From Burkholderiales bacterium (GTDB lineage Bacteria > Pseudomonadota > Gammaproteobacteria > Burkholderiales > Burkholderiaceae_E), in assembly GCA_026399835.1 (NCBI GenBank), contig JAPLQE010000043.1, positions 1 through 64,000 on the forward strand: a stretch of 64,000 nt of DNA, given 5' to 3'. This document shows, piece after piece, positions 26,086 to 34,257 of this stretch. A model generated the notes under the pieces. That model did no database searches, was not told where the DNA came from, and saw only the letters and a list, made by a program, of their open reading frames with translations. How positions within the stretch are numbered: the first letter of the stretch is position 1; the number at the start of each line of letters is the position of its first letter. The position numbers and the translations under genes were made by a program.

Positions 26086-26484
26086 ATGAACCAATCGTCC
26101 CCGTCCGATCTCGGACCCGATCTAGCGCTCGAGGCGCGCGAGCGCGATCTCGCGGCAGCGCTCGGCGCCACGCCGCGGGTGGACGATCCGTTCACGCTCA
26201 CCAAGGCAGAGCTGGCCGAGATGCTGTTCGAGCGGGTCGGCCTCAACAAGCGCGAAGCCAAGGACATGGTCGAGACCTTCTTCGACGAGATCCGCGATGC
26301 GCTCGAGCGGGGCGAATCGGTCAAGCTGTCCGGCTTCGGCAACTTCCAGTTGCGCGACAAGCCGCAGCGCCCCGGTCGCAATCCCAAGACCGGCGAGGAG
26401 ATCCCGATCTCGGCCCGTCGCGTCGTGACCTTCCACGCGAGCCAGAAGCTCAAGGCGCTCATCGAGCGCCTGCCGCCCGAATGA
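26086..26484 (+). CDS. ihfA: Integration host factor alpha subunit
   Basis: A 132-residue HU-family protein that with IhfB bends DNA sharply at specific sites, assisting sigma-54 promoters, recombination and replication. The core ([20 protein letters not shown] through [18 protein letters not shown]) includes the DNA-intercalating arm with [18 protein letters not shown]. About 35 residues precede the core, more than E. coli IhfA (99 residues); a GTG at 26179 would remove them. It overlaps the MerR gene by four bases. IHF is relevant to the sigma-54 operon earlier in the window. Confidence 0.95.
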   Translation: MNQSSPSDLGPDLALEARERDLAAALGATPRVDDPFTLTKAELAEMLFERVGLNKREAKDMVETFFDEIRDALERGESVKLSGFGNFQLRDKPQRPGRNPKTGEEIPISARRVVTFHASQKLKALIERLPPE

Positions 26485-26939
26485 GCGCCGCCCCCGGCAA
26501 GCTTGACGCCGGTGCGCCGCTGCCGCCGATCCCGGCCAAGCGCTACTTCACGATCGGTGAGGTGAGCGAGCTGTGCGGGGTCAAGCCGCACGTGTTGCGC
26601 TACTGGGAGCAGGAGTTCACGCAGCTGCGTCCGATGAAGCGGCGCGGCAACCGCCGCTACTACCAGCACCACGAAGTGCTGCTGGTGCGCCGGATCCGCG
26701 AGCTGCTCTACGAGCAGGGCTTCACGATCAGCGGCGCGCGCAACCGGCTGGGCGAGGCCGCGCAAAACGGCCGTCGCAAGGACGCCGCCGCGGCTTTGCC
26801 CGCCGGCACCGAGCCGCTGCCGGGCGACCCGATCGAGGCTGGTGCAGGGGTCGATGCCGAGGACGGACTGTCCGCCGTCCGCGCCGATCTGCTCGCAGCA
26901 CTGCATCTCCTGCAGCCCGAGCCGCCCCATCGCCGCTGA
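26481..26939 (+). CDS. MerR family transcriptional regulator (ihfA-linked)
   Basis: A 152-residue regulator with an N-terminal MerR winged helix ([20 protein letters not shown], then W-E-Q-E-F and [20 protein letters not shown]). The C-terminal part is short, Ala/Gly/Pro-rich and without a cysteine metal site, so it is not a heavy-metal sensor. Translation is coupled to ihfA by ATGA. A MerR gene after ihfA is conserved in many proteobacteria, but its target and signal are unknown. Confidence 0.9.
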   Translation: MSAAPGKLDAGAPLPPIPAKRYFTIGEVSELCGVKPHVLRYWEQEFTQLRPMKRRGNRRYYQHHEVLLVRRIRELLYEQGFTISGARNRLGEAAQNGRRKDAAAALPAGTEPLPGDPIEAGAGVDAEDGLSAVRADLLAALHLLQPEPPHRR

Positions 26940-26956
26940 GGCGGCGCCGAGCCTGC

Positions 26957-26962
26957 TATACT
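26957..26962 (+). promoter_or_regulatory. -10 element of tRNA-Pro
   Basis: TATACT ends 11 bases before the mature tRNA. No convincing -35 is visible because the upstream bases belong to the end of the MerR gene. Confidence 0.5.
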
Positions 26963-26973
26963 CGCGTCTCTTT

Positions 26974-27050
26974 CGGGGCGTAGCGCAGCCTGGTAGCGCA
27001 CCTGCATGGGGTGCAGGGGGTCGCGAGTTCGAATCCCGCCGTCCCGACCA
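26974..27050 (+). tRNA. tRNA-Pro (anticodon GGG)
   Basis: A 77-base gene with encoded CCA. The acceptor CGGGGCG pairs with CGTCCCG including one G-T pair. The anticodon stem CCTGC/GCAGG encloses ATGGGGT, giving anticodon GGG for CCC and CCU codons. The T-loop reads TTCGAAT. Confidence 0.97.
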
Positions 27051-27061
27051 TCAAAGCAAGT

Positions 27062-27090
27062 GCCCAGGTCCTCACCGACCTGGGCTTTTG
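27062..27090 (+). terminator. Intrinsic terminator of tRNA-Pro
   Basis: GCCCAGGTC (27062-27070) pairs perfectly with GACCTGGGC (27077-27085) around CTCACC, followed by TTTTGTCTTT. A classical Rho-independent terminator. Confidence 0.88.
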
Positions 27091-27155
27091 TCTTTCTGGG
27101 GTCCCCGTTCGTCGCAGCTCGGCATTCGGGTGACGGACGCACCGGCTCCTCCGGC

Positions 27156-28481
27156 ATGGCCGGGCGCAGCGGCGGAGGCCTGGGCGTGCATCGGACGGCG
27201 GTGATCGCGGCGATCGGGACTGGGCAGCTGCTGGCCTGGGGCTCGACCTTCTACCTCCCGGCAATGCTGGCCGAGCCGATGGCGCGGGACACCGGCGTCG
27301 CGGTGCCCACCGTCTTCCTCGCCTTCTCGGTCGCCATGGGCGGCTCGGCGCTGGTCGGGCCCTGGGCCGGACGCACGATCGACCGCTGGGGCGGGCGCCC
27401 GGTGCTGATCGTCACCAACCTGCTGTTCGCGACCGGACTCGCGGCGCTCGCTGCGGCGAGCGGGCCGGTGTCCCTGTTCGCGGCCTGGGGGCTGATCGGG
27501 CTCGCGATGGGCGCCGGCCTGTACGAGGCCGCGTTCGCGACGGTCGTGCGTCTGTACGGCAGCGCCGCACGCGACGCGATCACCGGCATCACCCTGCTGG
27601 GCGGCTTCGCCAGCACGCTGGGCTGGCCGCTGTCGGCGTGGATGGAGGCGCACTGGGGCTGGCGCGGCGCCTGCATCGGCTGGGCGCTGCTGCATCTGCT
27701 GGTGGCGCTGCCGCTGCACGTGTCCGTGCCCCGCGCGGGCCGCGACGAGGGCAGTTCGGCGGCCCGTGGGTCCGGCACCGCAGGGTCCGGCAGCGGTGCT
27801 GTGGCCGGGGCCGGGGCCGGGGCCGGGGCCGGGGCCGGGGCCGGCGGCGGCGGCGGCGCTGTTCCCGGTTCGCCAGGCGCCCCGGAAGAGGCCTCCGCAG
27901 CCCGGGCGACGGCTCCGCTCGCGACCGGCGCCGATCGGCGCACGATGGGGCTGCTCGCCTTCGTCTTCGCCGCCACCTGGTTCGTCACCACCGCGATCGC
28001 GGCGCATGGGCCGCGGGTGCTGCAGGCGGCGGGTGCAGGCGCCGCGGCGGCGCTCGTCGTGGGTACGCTGATCGGGCCGGCACAGGTGGTCGCCCGGCTG
28101 ATGCAGTTCGGTCCGCTGCGTCGTGTCGATCCGCTGCGCGTCGCGCGCCTCGCGTCGCTCGGGCATCCGGTGGGCGTCGGCGCCCTGCTGCTCCTGGGAC
28201 CGGCGCTGGCGCCGGCCTTCGCGCTGCTGCACGGCGCGGGCGGCGGGCTCATGACCATCGCGCGCGGCGCCCTGCCGCTGGCGTTCTTCGGACCGGTCGG
28301 CTACGGCGCACGCCAGGGGCTGCTGATGCTGCCGACCCGCATCGCGCAGGCGCTCGCGCCCTTCCTGTCGGGACTCGCGATCGAGCGCTGGGGGGCGGGC
28401 GCGCTCTGGGGCTCGGCCGCGCTCGGGTTCGCGGCCTGGCTGGCGCTGCGCGCGCTGCGCAGCCCGCCGTCGGCCCCCTGA
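27156..28481 (+). CDS. Major facilitator superfamily transporter with a repeat-expanded central loop
   Basis: A 441-residue, 12-helix MFS permease. The first half has the characteristic motif A-like GPWAGRTIDRWGGRPVLIV between helices 2 and 3. The central cytoplasmic loop (about 195-260) contains an Ala-Gly run from seven copies of GGCCGG, then polyglycine. The second half is less conserved. Substrate unknown. Start ATG 27156 lies just after the tRNA-Pro terminator; a GTG at 27186 is also possible. Confidence 0.85.
   Translation: MAGRSGGGLGVHRTAVIAAIGTGQLLAWGSTFYLPAMLAEPMARDTGVAVPTVFLAFSVAMGGSALVGPWAGRTIDRWGGRPVLIVTNLLFATGLAALAAASGPVSLFAAWGLIGLAMGAGLYEAAFATVVRLYGSAARDAITGITLLGGFASTLGWPLSAWMEAHWGWRGACIGWALLHLLVALPLHVSVPRAGRDEGSSAARGSGTAGSGSGAVAGAGAGAGAGAGAGGGGGAVPGSPGAPEEASAARATAPLATGADRRTMGLLAFVFAATWFVTTAIAAHGPRVLQAAGAGAAAALVVGTLIGPAQVVARLMQFGPLRRVDPLRVARLASLGHPVGVGALLLLGPALAPAFALLHGAGGGLMTIARGALPLAFFGPVGYGARQGLLMLPTRIAQALAPFLSGLAIERWGAGALWGSAALGFAAWLALRALRSPPSAP
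27803..27844 (+). repeat. Seven-copy GGCCGG hexanucleotide repeat inside the MFS gene
   Basis: A perfect 42-base tract of GGCCGG encodes (Ala-Gly)n in the loop between the two halves of the transporter and is followed by a GGC run. Copy-number changes by slippage would stay in frame because the unit is six bases, so length, not on/off state, would vary. Confidence 0.9.
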
Positions 28482-28487
28482 ATGCGA

Positions 28488-28509
28488 ACGGCCCGCCGAG
28501 GCGGGCCGT
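28488..28509. terminator. Bidirectional hairpin between MFS and integrase genes
   Basis: ACGGCCCGCC (28488-28497) is complementary to GGCGGGCCGT (28500-28509), a tight GC-rich stem between convergent genes. There is no long U-run. Confidence 0.55.
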
Positions 28510-28530
28510 CCGTCAGGGCGAGTGCGGCCG

Positions 28531-29916
28531 TCAGGCGGCGCGGCGCGTCTCGTCCTGCGGCGTGCGCTCGATCACGTCGAGGCGCTCGCCGAGCCGCTGC
28601 AGCGCACCGCGGCGCTCCTCGAGCGTCGGCAGCCGATGGTAGGCACGCTGCGCATCGCCCCGGACCGCATGGTCGAGGCAGGCGCCGATCACGTCCGGGC
28701 GCACGCCCATCTCGGCGAGCAGCGCGGCCGCGGTGCGGCGCAGGTCAAGGGGCGTCCAGGCGCCGCCGGCGAGCAGCAGCGTCGTGGTGCCGCTGGCGCG
28801 GCCGCGGATGTGGCTGCCGCGCTGGCGGTCACGGATCTGCTTGCCCAGCGCCTTGGGCGACAGCGCCTCGGACGCGTAGCGGCCCGGGAAGACCCAGGTC
28901 TCCGAGCGGCGGGCCTCGCCGTCGGGCAGGAAATGGCGCACGGCGAAGTCCGACAGCGGGACCACGTGGTCGCGGCCGCTGTGGCTGTGCTCGGCCGGAA
29001 TCGTCCAGGTGCGCGCCTCGAGGTCGATGTCCTGCCAGCGCGCATGGGCGATCTCGCCGATCCGGGCGCCGGTGCCCAGCATCAGCCAGATGGCGTGCCG
29101 GATGTGACGGGCCAGGCGGGCGCCGCGCATCTTCGACGCGAGCTCGGCCACCTCCTCGTCGGTCAGGCGGCGGCGGCGGGCCTGCGGGGCACCGCCGAAG
29201 TCGGATTTGCGCAGCGTCGCGGTCGGATCGGCCTCGACGAAGCCGGACTGGGCGGCCCAGCGGAACATCTGGCGCAGGTCGGCGAGCACGCAGCCCGCCT
29301 GACGGGCCGAGCCGCGCTCGACGATGCGCTCGAGCACCGCGACGACCTGGCCCCGCCGCACCGCGTTGGCGACCGAGTCGCCCAGCGTCGGCAGCACGTC
29401 CTTGTTCATGCTCCGACGCACCGACTCGCCGCTGTCCTTGCGGCCGGCCAGCGCATCGGCGCGCCACAGTTCGAAGACTTCGGCGACGGTCGCCGGCGTC
29501 ACGGTGCGAACGACCGGCGGCGCGTCGAAGAGTGGCGCCGGCGGCAGGGCGCTGCCGTCGGGCGACACCCAGCCGGTCGGGGTCGACGGTGCCTTGGCCG
29601 GCACCGAGGTGACCGACGAGGCCGGCGCCTGCTGCAGCGCGCGGGCGGCGGCAACGCCGGCCACCGGCAGCGCGTCTTCGTTGCGACGCACGCGCTCGGC
29701 GTTCTGGCGGATCTCCGCAAGCGTGCGGTCGGGCCAGGTGCCGATCTTCAGGTCGCGCTGCCGTCCGGGTTCGCCGACGCGGACCGAGAAGTCGACGACG
29801 ACCCGGCGGACCGGTCGCGGTTCGATGCGGACCCAGCCGGACAGTCCGGTCGGGTCGTTGAACCGACGGCCGACGTCGGCTTCGGTGAGACGTTCCAGTT
29901 CGAGATTCGAGAGCAT
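28531..29916 (-). CDS. Tyrosine recombinase/integrase-like protein with altered active site
   Basis: A 461-residue protein with an N-terminal arm-binding-like region (about 1-80), a Pro/Ala linker, a SAM-like core-binding domain (about 140-235) and the phage-integrase catalytic fold (about 250-440). Arg285 (GTGARIGEIAHARW), Arg393, His416 (CLDHAVRG) and the nucleophile Tyr426 (AYHR) are in place. The box II His of H-x-x-R is Leu390 (WTPLDLRRTAAALL), and the beta-hairpin Lys position is His312 (HSHSGRDHVV). No cargo, excisionase or att repeat was found beside it, and tRNA-Pro lies 1.5 kb away without a repeated 3' end. It may be a domesticated or decayed integrase. Confidence 0.85.
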   Translation of the reverse strand: MLSNLELERLTEADVGRRFNDPTGLSGWVRIEPRPVRRVVVDFSVRVGEPGRQRDLKIGTWPDRTLAEIRQNAERVRRNEDALPVAGVAAARALQQAPASSVTSVPAKAPSTPTGWVSPDGSALPPAPLFDAPPVVRTVTPATVAEVFELWRADALAGRKDSGESVRRSMNKDVLPTLGDSVANAVRRGQVVAVLERIVERGSARQAGCVLADLRQMFRWAAQSGFVEADPTATLRKSDFGGAPQARRRRLTDEEVAELASKMRGARLARHIRHAIWLMLGTGARIGEIAHARWQDIDLEARTWTIPAEHSHSGRDHVVPLSDFAVRHFLPDGEARRSETWVFPGRYASEALSPKALGKQIRDRQRGSHIRGRASGTTTLLLAGGAWTPLDLRRTAAALLAEMGVRPDVIGACLDHAVRGDAQRAYHRLPTLEERRGALQRLGERLDVIERTPQDETRRAA

Positions 29917-30236
29917 GGATGCGATTCCAGCGGGTACTCGCCAAGGGGTCTGCGCATTACTGCCCGGCGCGCCCGAGACGGCATCAGCCGACCGCGCAGC
30001 TTGCTGAACGGGGCGCTGAACGGCAGGTCGTGTCTGATCGTTGCGACACCTTCGTCGGGTCGGCGGGCCGGGCGGGTGTCTGCGCGGGGCTACGGCGCAG
30101 GCCGTTCCGCAGTCCCGCGCACGGGTCCGGACGGCGTGTCACGGCACCCGGGCGGACGGGGTGCACGGTGTAAGGTGGCGGCTTCGCCGGACGACCCGAC
30201 GTCCACCTTCCATCCGCCCGTCGAGTGAGCCGCCCC
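29917..30236. other. Intergenic region between divergent integrase and arsS operon
   Basis: About 320 bases without a supported gene. GTGTC (30030-30034) and GACAC (30045-30049) form a dyad with a ten-base spacer, and GCTGAACGG occurs twice in tandem (about 30004 and 30016). These are possible operator elements for either flanking gene; no good promoter hexamers were recognised. Confidence 0.4.
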
Positions 30237-31202
30237 ATGCACGAGGTCCTTCCCCTGCTCCAGAAGACCGACTTCCCGCCGCTCCGCCGGCGCGGGCTGT
30301 CGACCCTGCAGGTGAACCTCGGCTACGTCTGCAACCAGACCTGCCAGCACTGCCACGTGAACGCGGGACCGAACCGCACCGAGTCGATGGATGCGGACAC
30401 CGTCGACGCGGTGATCGACGCGCTGCGCGCGACGCGGGCCCTGACGCTGGATCTCACCGGCGGCGCCCCCGAGCTGAACCCGCATTTCCGCAGGCTCGTC
30501 CGGGCCGCGCGCGAGGCGGGCGTCCACGTCATCGACCGGTGCAACCTCACGGTGCTGTTCGAGCCGGGCCAGGAAGGCCTGGCCGAGTTCCTCGCCGAGC
30601 AGGGCGTCGAGGTCACCGCCTCGCTGCCGTGCTACCTCGAGGACAACGTCGATGCACAGCGTGGGCGAGGGGTCCACGCGGCGAGCATGCGGGCCCTCCA
30701 GCACCTGAACGCGCTCGGCTACGGCAGCGGCGACCCGCTGCGGAGGCTGAGCCTGGTCTACAACCCGCTGGGCGCTTCGCTGCCCCCGCCGCAGGCCGCG
30801 CTCGAGGCCGACTACCGCCGCATGCTCGGCGAGCAGTTCGGCGTGCGCTTCGACCGGCTGCTCACGCTCGCGAACATGCCGATCCAGCGCTTCGGCTCCA
30901 CGCTGATCTCCAAGGGCACCTTCGGCGACTACATGCAGCTGCTGCGCGGCGCGCATCGGCCCGAGAACCTGGAGTCGGTGATGTGCCGCGACCTGGTCAG
31001 CATCGACTGGCAGGGCTGGGCCTACGACTGCGACTTCAACCAGATGCTCGGCCTGCCGCTGCGCGCCGCCGGGCGGGCCCGCACCCACGTGCGCGATCTG
31101 GTCTCGAGTGCGCTCGCCGGGCTGCCGGTGGTCGTGCGCGACCACTGCTACGGGTGCACGGCCGGGCAGGGCAGCTCCTGCGGCGGCGCGCTCGCCGCCT
31201 GA
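30237..31202 (+). CDS. arsS: ArsS-type radical SAM protein (arsenosugar biosynthesis family)
   Basis: A protein of about 321 residues with the radical SAM cluster motif C-x3-C-x2-C (Cys32, 36, 39 in VCNQTCQHCHVNAGPNRTE) in a TIM-barrel-like domain, followed by the DUF3641 C-terminal domain with extra cysteines (HCYGCTAGQGSSCGG; MCRD). This combination defines the ArsS family, linked in other bacteria to dimethylarsinoyl-sugar synthesis from methylated arsenic. ATG 30237 follows GAGTGAG; a GTG at 30225 would add four residues. It heads a tight five-gene operon. No ArsM methyltransferase is nearby, so the substrate is uncertain. Confidence 0.85.
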   Translation: MHEVLPLLQKTDFPPLRRRGLSTLQVNLGYVCNQTCQHCHVNAGPNRTESMDADTVDAVIDALRATRALTLDLTGGAPELNPHFRRLVRAAREAGVHVIDRCNLTVLFEPGQEGLAEFLAEQGVEVTASLPCYLEDNVDAQRGRGVHAASMRALQHLNALGYGSGDPLRRLSLVYNPLGASLPPPQAALEADYRRMLGEQFGVRFDRLLTLANMPIQRFGSTLISKGTFGDYMQLLRGAHRPENLESVMCRDLVSIDWQGWAYDCDFNQMLGLPLRAAGRARTHVRDLVSSALAGLPVVVRDHCYGCTAGQGSSCGGALAA

Positions 31203-31222
31203 ATCCCGGCGCCCCCCTGCCG

Positions 31223-33448
31223 GTGTCCTCCCCCTCCGCGCTGACTCGGGCACCGGCGTCCGGCGCATCGACCCTGCGCAAGGTCCTGGTCGGCTTTGCG
31301 ATCGCGGCGGCGATCGCCGCGTTCTTCGCGCTCGATCTCGGGCGGTTCCTGACGCTCGACGCGATCAAGGCTCGCCAGGCCGAGTTCGCCGGGCAGGTCG
31401 CGATGCATCCGATCGCCTCGGCGGCCGTCTTCTTCCTGGCCTACGTGCTGGCCACGGCCTTGTCGCTGCCGGGCGCCGCGACCGTGCTGACCCTGCTGGG
31501 CGGCGCGCTCTTCGGGCTCGGGTGGGGGCTGCTGCTGGTGTCGTTCGCCTCCAGCGTCGGGGCGACCCTCGCGTTCGTCGCGGCCCGCTTCCTGCTCGGT
31601 GACATGGTGCGCCGGCGCTTCGGCGCGAGGCTGGCCGCGATCGACGAGGGCGTGCGCCGCGGCGGCGCCTACTACCTGTTCACCCTGCGGCTCACCCCGC
31701 TGTTCCCGTTCTGGCTGGTGAACCTGGCGATGGCGCTCACGCCGATCCCTGTCCGCACGTTCTATTGGGTCAGCCAGCTCGGCATGCTCGCCGGCACCGT
31801 CGTCTACGTGAACGCCGGGACCGAGCTGGCGCGGATCGACTCGCTGCGCGGGCTGCTGTCGCCCTCGCTGATCGCGGCCTTCGTCCTCCTGGGGCTGTTC
31901 CCGCTGCTGGCGCGCAGCCTGATCGCCGAGATCGCGCGGCGCATCGCCGATGTGTTCGCCGCACGTCGCGCCTATCGGGGCTGGACCCGTCCGGCCCGCT
32001 TCGACCGCAATGTCGTGGTGATCGGCGCCGGCAGCGGCGGGCTGGTCACCGCCTACATCTCGGCCACGGTGAAGGCGTCGGTGACGCTGGTCGAGCGCCA
32101 CCGGATGGGAGGCGACTGCCTGAACACCGGTTGCGTGCCGTCCAAGGCACTGCTGCGCACCGCCAAGCTGCTCGCGCAGGCGCGCCGCTCGGCCGACTAC
32201 GGCATCCGGCGCATGGATGTGGAGGTCGACTTCGCCGAGGTCATGGCACGCGTGCAGCGCGTCGTCCGCGAGATCGAGCCGCACGACTCGGTCGAGCGCT
32301 ACACCGGGCTCGGCGTCGACGTCGCGATCGGCGAGGCCACGATCCGCTCGCCGTGGGAGGTCGAGATCCGGGCGGCCGACGGCAGCACCCGCGTGCTGCG
32401 GACCCGCTCGATCGTCGTCGCCGCCGGCGCGCGTCCCTTCGTGCCGCCGATCCCGGGGCTGGCCGAAGGCGGCTGCCTCACCTCCGACACCGTCTGGAAC
32501 CTGCGTACGCGGCCCGGCCGGCTGCTGGTACTGGGCGGCGGGCCGATCGGCTGCGAACTCGCGCTTGCCTTCGCTCGCCTGGGCTCGAGCGTCGTGCAGG
32601 TGGAGATGGGGCCTCGGCTGATGTCGCGCGAGGACGAGGATGTCTCGGCCTTCGTCGAGGAACGCTTCGCCGGGGAAGGGATCGAGGTGCGCACCGGCAC
32701 GAAGGCACTGCGGGTGGAGGCCGATGCCGCCGGCGCCCGGGTCCTGGTTGCCGAGCACGCGGGCGCCGAGGTCCGCATCCCGTTCGACCAGGTGCTGTGC
32801 GCGGTCGGCCGGGTGGCCAATGTCAGCGGCTACGGCCTGGAGGCGCTCGGCGTGCCGCTGGCGCCCGGCGGCACCATCGAGGTCGACGCCTACCTGCGTA
32901 CCCGTTACCCGAACGTCTTCGCGGTCGGCGACGTCGCCGGCCCCTACCAGTTCACCCATGCGGCCGCCCACATGGCCTGGTATGCGGCGGTGAACGCGCT
33001 GTTCGGCCGCCTGCGGGCGTTCCCCATCGACTGGTCGATCCTGCCGTGGTGCACCTTCGTCGACCCCGAGGTCGCGCGGGTCGGCCTGAACGAGCAGGAG
33101 GCCCGCGCCCGCGGCGTGCCGCACGAGGTGACCCGATACCGGCTCGATGACCTCGACCGGGCGATCGCCGACGAGTCCGCGCACGGCTTCGTCAAGGTGC
33201 TGACCCGGCCGGGCAGCGACCGGATCCTGGGCGCCACGATCGTCGGCGAGCATGCGGGGGACCTGATCGCGGGCTTCGTGTCGGCGATGAAGCAGCGGCG
33301 CGGGCTGAACACCATCCTCTCGACGATCCACGCCTACCCGACCTTCGCCGAGTCGGGCAAGTTCGTGGCCGGCGAGTGGAAGCGAGCCCGCGCGCCGCAG
33401 CGCCTGCTCGCCTGGGTCGGCCGCTGGCACCGGTGGCGGCTGGGATGA
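31223..33448 (+). CDS. Fusion of a VTT/TVP38 membrane domain and a MerA-like flavin oxidoreductase
   Basis: A 741-residue fusion. Residues 15 to about 250 form a SNARE-associated/VTT (DedA-like) membrane domain with several helices (SLPGAATVLTLLGGALFGLG; TLRLTPLFPFWLVNLAM). From about 262 comes a pyridine nucleotide-disulfide oxidoreductase with an FAD site (VIGAGSGGLVTAYI), redox cysteines 299 and 304 (GGDCLNTGCVPSKALL), an NAD site (LVLGGGPIGCELALAF) and a dimerisation domain. The C-terminal HAYPTFAE has Tyr where lipoamide dehydrogenases have the catalytic His, as in MerA-like members. MerA's terminal Cys pair is absent. Start GTG 31223 is tentative. The domain pair suggests membrane-tethered electron transfer; the substrate is unknown. 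Confidence 0.85.
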   Translation: MSSPSALTRAPASGASTLRKVLVGFAIAAAIAAFFALDLGRFLTLDAIKARQAEFAGQVAMHPIASAAVFFLAYVLATALSLPGAATVLTLLGGALFGLGWGLLLVSFASSVGATLAFVAARFLLGDMVRRRFGARLAAIDEGVRRGGAYYLFTLRLTPLFPFWLVNLAMALTPIPVRTFYWVSQLGMLAGTVVYVNAGTELARIDSLRGLLSPSLIAAFVLLGLFPLLARSLIAEIARRIADVFAARRAYRGWTRPARFDRNVVVIGAGSGGLVTAYISATVKASVTLVERHRMGGDCLNTGCVPSKALLRTAKLLAQARRSADYGIRRMDVEVDFAEVMARVQRVVREIEPHDSVERYTGLGVDVAIGEATIRSPWEVEIRAADGSTRVLRTRSIVVAAGARPFVPPIPGLAEGGCLTSDTVWNLRTRPGRLLVLGGGPIGCELALAFARLGSSVVQVEMGPRLMSREDEDVSAFVEERFAGEGIEVRTGTKALRVEADAAGARVLVAEHAGAEVRIPFDQVLCAVGRVANVSGYGLEALGVPLAPGGTIEVDAYLRTRYPNVFAVGDVAGPYQFTHAAAHMAWYAAVNALFGRLRAFPIDWSILPWCTFVDPEVARVGLNEQEARARGVPHEVTRYRLDDLDRAIADESAHGFVKVLTRPGSDRILGATIVGEHAGDLIAGFVSAMKQRRGLNTILSTIHAYPTFAESGKFVAGEWKRARAPQRLLAWVGRWHRWRLG

Positions 33449-34257
33449 GGCGTGTGCTCGTGCGGTGCGTGCTCGGGGCCGTGCTCGCCGTCTCGGCGGT
33501 GTCCGTCGCCCGGGGCGCGCCCCCCGATCCCGCCCATGCCGCGCTCGATGCGCTGCTGCGCCGGCACGTGGCCTGGAACGCGGCCGGCACCGCGAGCACC
33601 GTCGACTACCGCGCCCTCGGCGCAGAGCGCGAGTCGCTGCGCCGCGTGCTCGACGCGTACGAGTCGGTGACGCGTGCGGAGTACGACGCGCTGCCGCGCG
33701 ATCAGCGCTTCGCCTTCCTCGTCAACGCGTACAACGCGTTCACCCTCGAGCTGGTGCTGACGCGCTACCCGGACCTGAAGTCGATCAAGGACCTGGGCTC
33801 GCTGATCCGCTCGCCCTGGAAGCAGCGCTTCTTCCGGCTGCTCGGCGAGTCGCGCCACCTCGACGACCTCGAGCACGGGATGCTGCGCGCACCCGGCGCC
33901 TTCGACGACTCGCGCGTGCATTTCGTCGTGAACTGCGCATCGGTCGGCTGCCCCGCGCTGCGTCCGGAGGCGATCGTCGCCGCACGGCTCGATGCGCAGC
34001 TCGAGGACAGCACGCGTCGCTTCCTGCGCGATGCGAGCCGCAACCGCTTCGATCCCCGCGCCGGCCGGCTCGAGGTCTCGAAGATCTTCGACTGGTTCCG
34101 CGAGGACTGGGAGCGTGGCGGCGGCACGCGCGAGCGCTTCCTGGCGCGCCATGCCGAGCAGCTCGCCGCGGACGAGGCCGACCGGACCCGCATCCGCGAA
34201 GCCCGCGTGCCGCTTGTCTTCCTCGATTACGACTGGCGCCTGAACGACCGGCGATGA
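33445..34257 (+). CDS. DUF547 family exported protein
   Basis: A 270-residue protein with a signal peptide (residues 1-25, cleavage near VARGAPP). The DUF547 domain carries FLVNAYNAFTLELVL, the Cys-containing VHFVVNCASVGCPALRPEAI and the closing FLDYDWRLND. The fold is reminiscent of papain-like enzymes with the conserved Asn/Cys/His set, but no activity is established. The ATG overlaps the stop of the flavoprotein fusion. Members are frequent next to the TIGR04283/TIGR04282 glycosyltransferase pair, as here. Confidence 0.88.
   Translation: MRRVLVRCVLGAVLAVSAVSVARGAPPDPAHAALDALLRRHVAWNAAGTASTVDYRALGAERESLRRVLDAYESVTRAEYDALPRDQRFAFLVNAYNAFTLELVLTRYPDLKSIKDLGSLIRSPWKQRFFRLLGESRHLDDLEHGMLRAPGAFDDSRVHFVVNCASVGCPALRPEAIVAARLDAQLEDSTRRFLRDASRNRFDPRAGRLEVSKIFDWFREDWERGGGTRERFLARHAEQLAADEADRTRIREARVPLVFLDYDWRLNDRR

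Noticed and set aside
26974..29916. tRNA-Pro as the attachment site of the integrase-bearing segment.
   Set aside because: No repeat of the tRNA 3' end was found near the integrase, and the MFS gene between them looks like a normal chromosomal gene.
30041..31222. Long N-terminal extension of the VTT-flavoprotein frame across arsS.
   Set aside because: It lies out of frame within arsS and has no similarity; the membrane domain begins only after 31,223.
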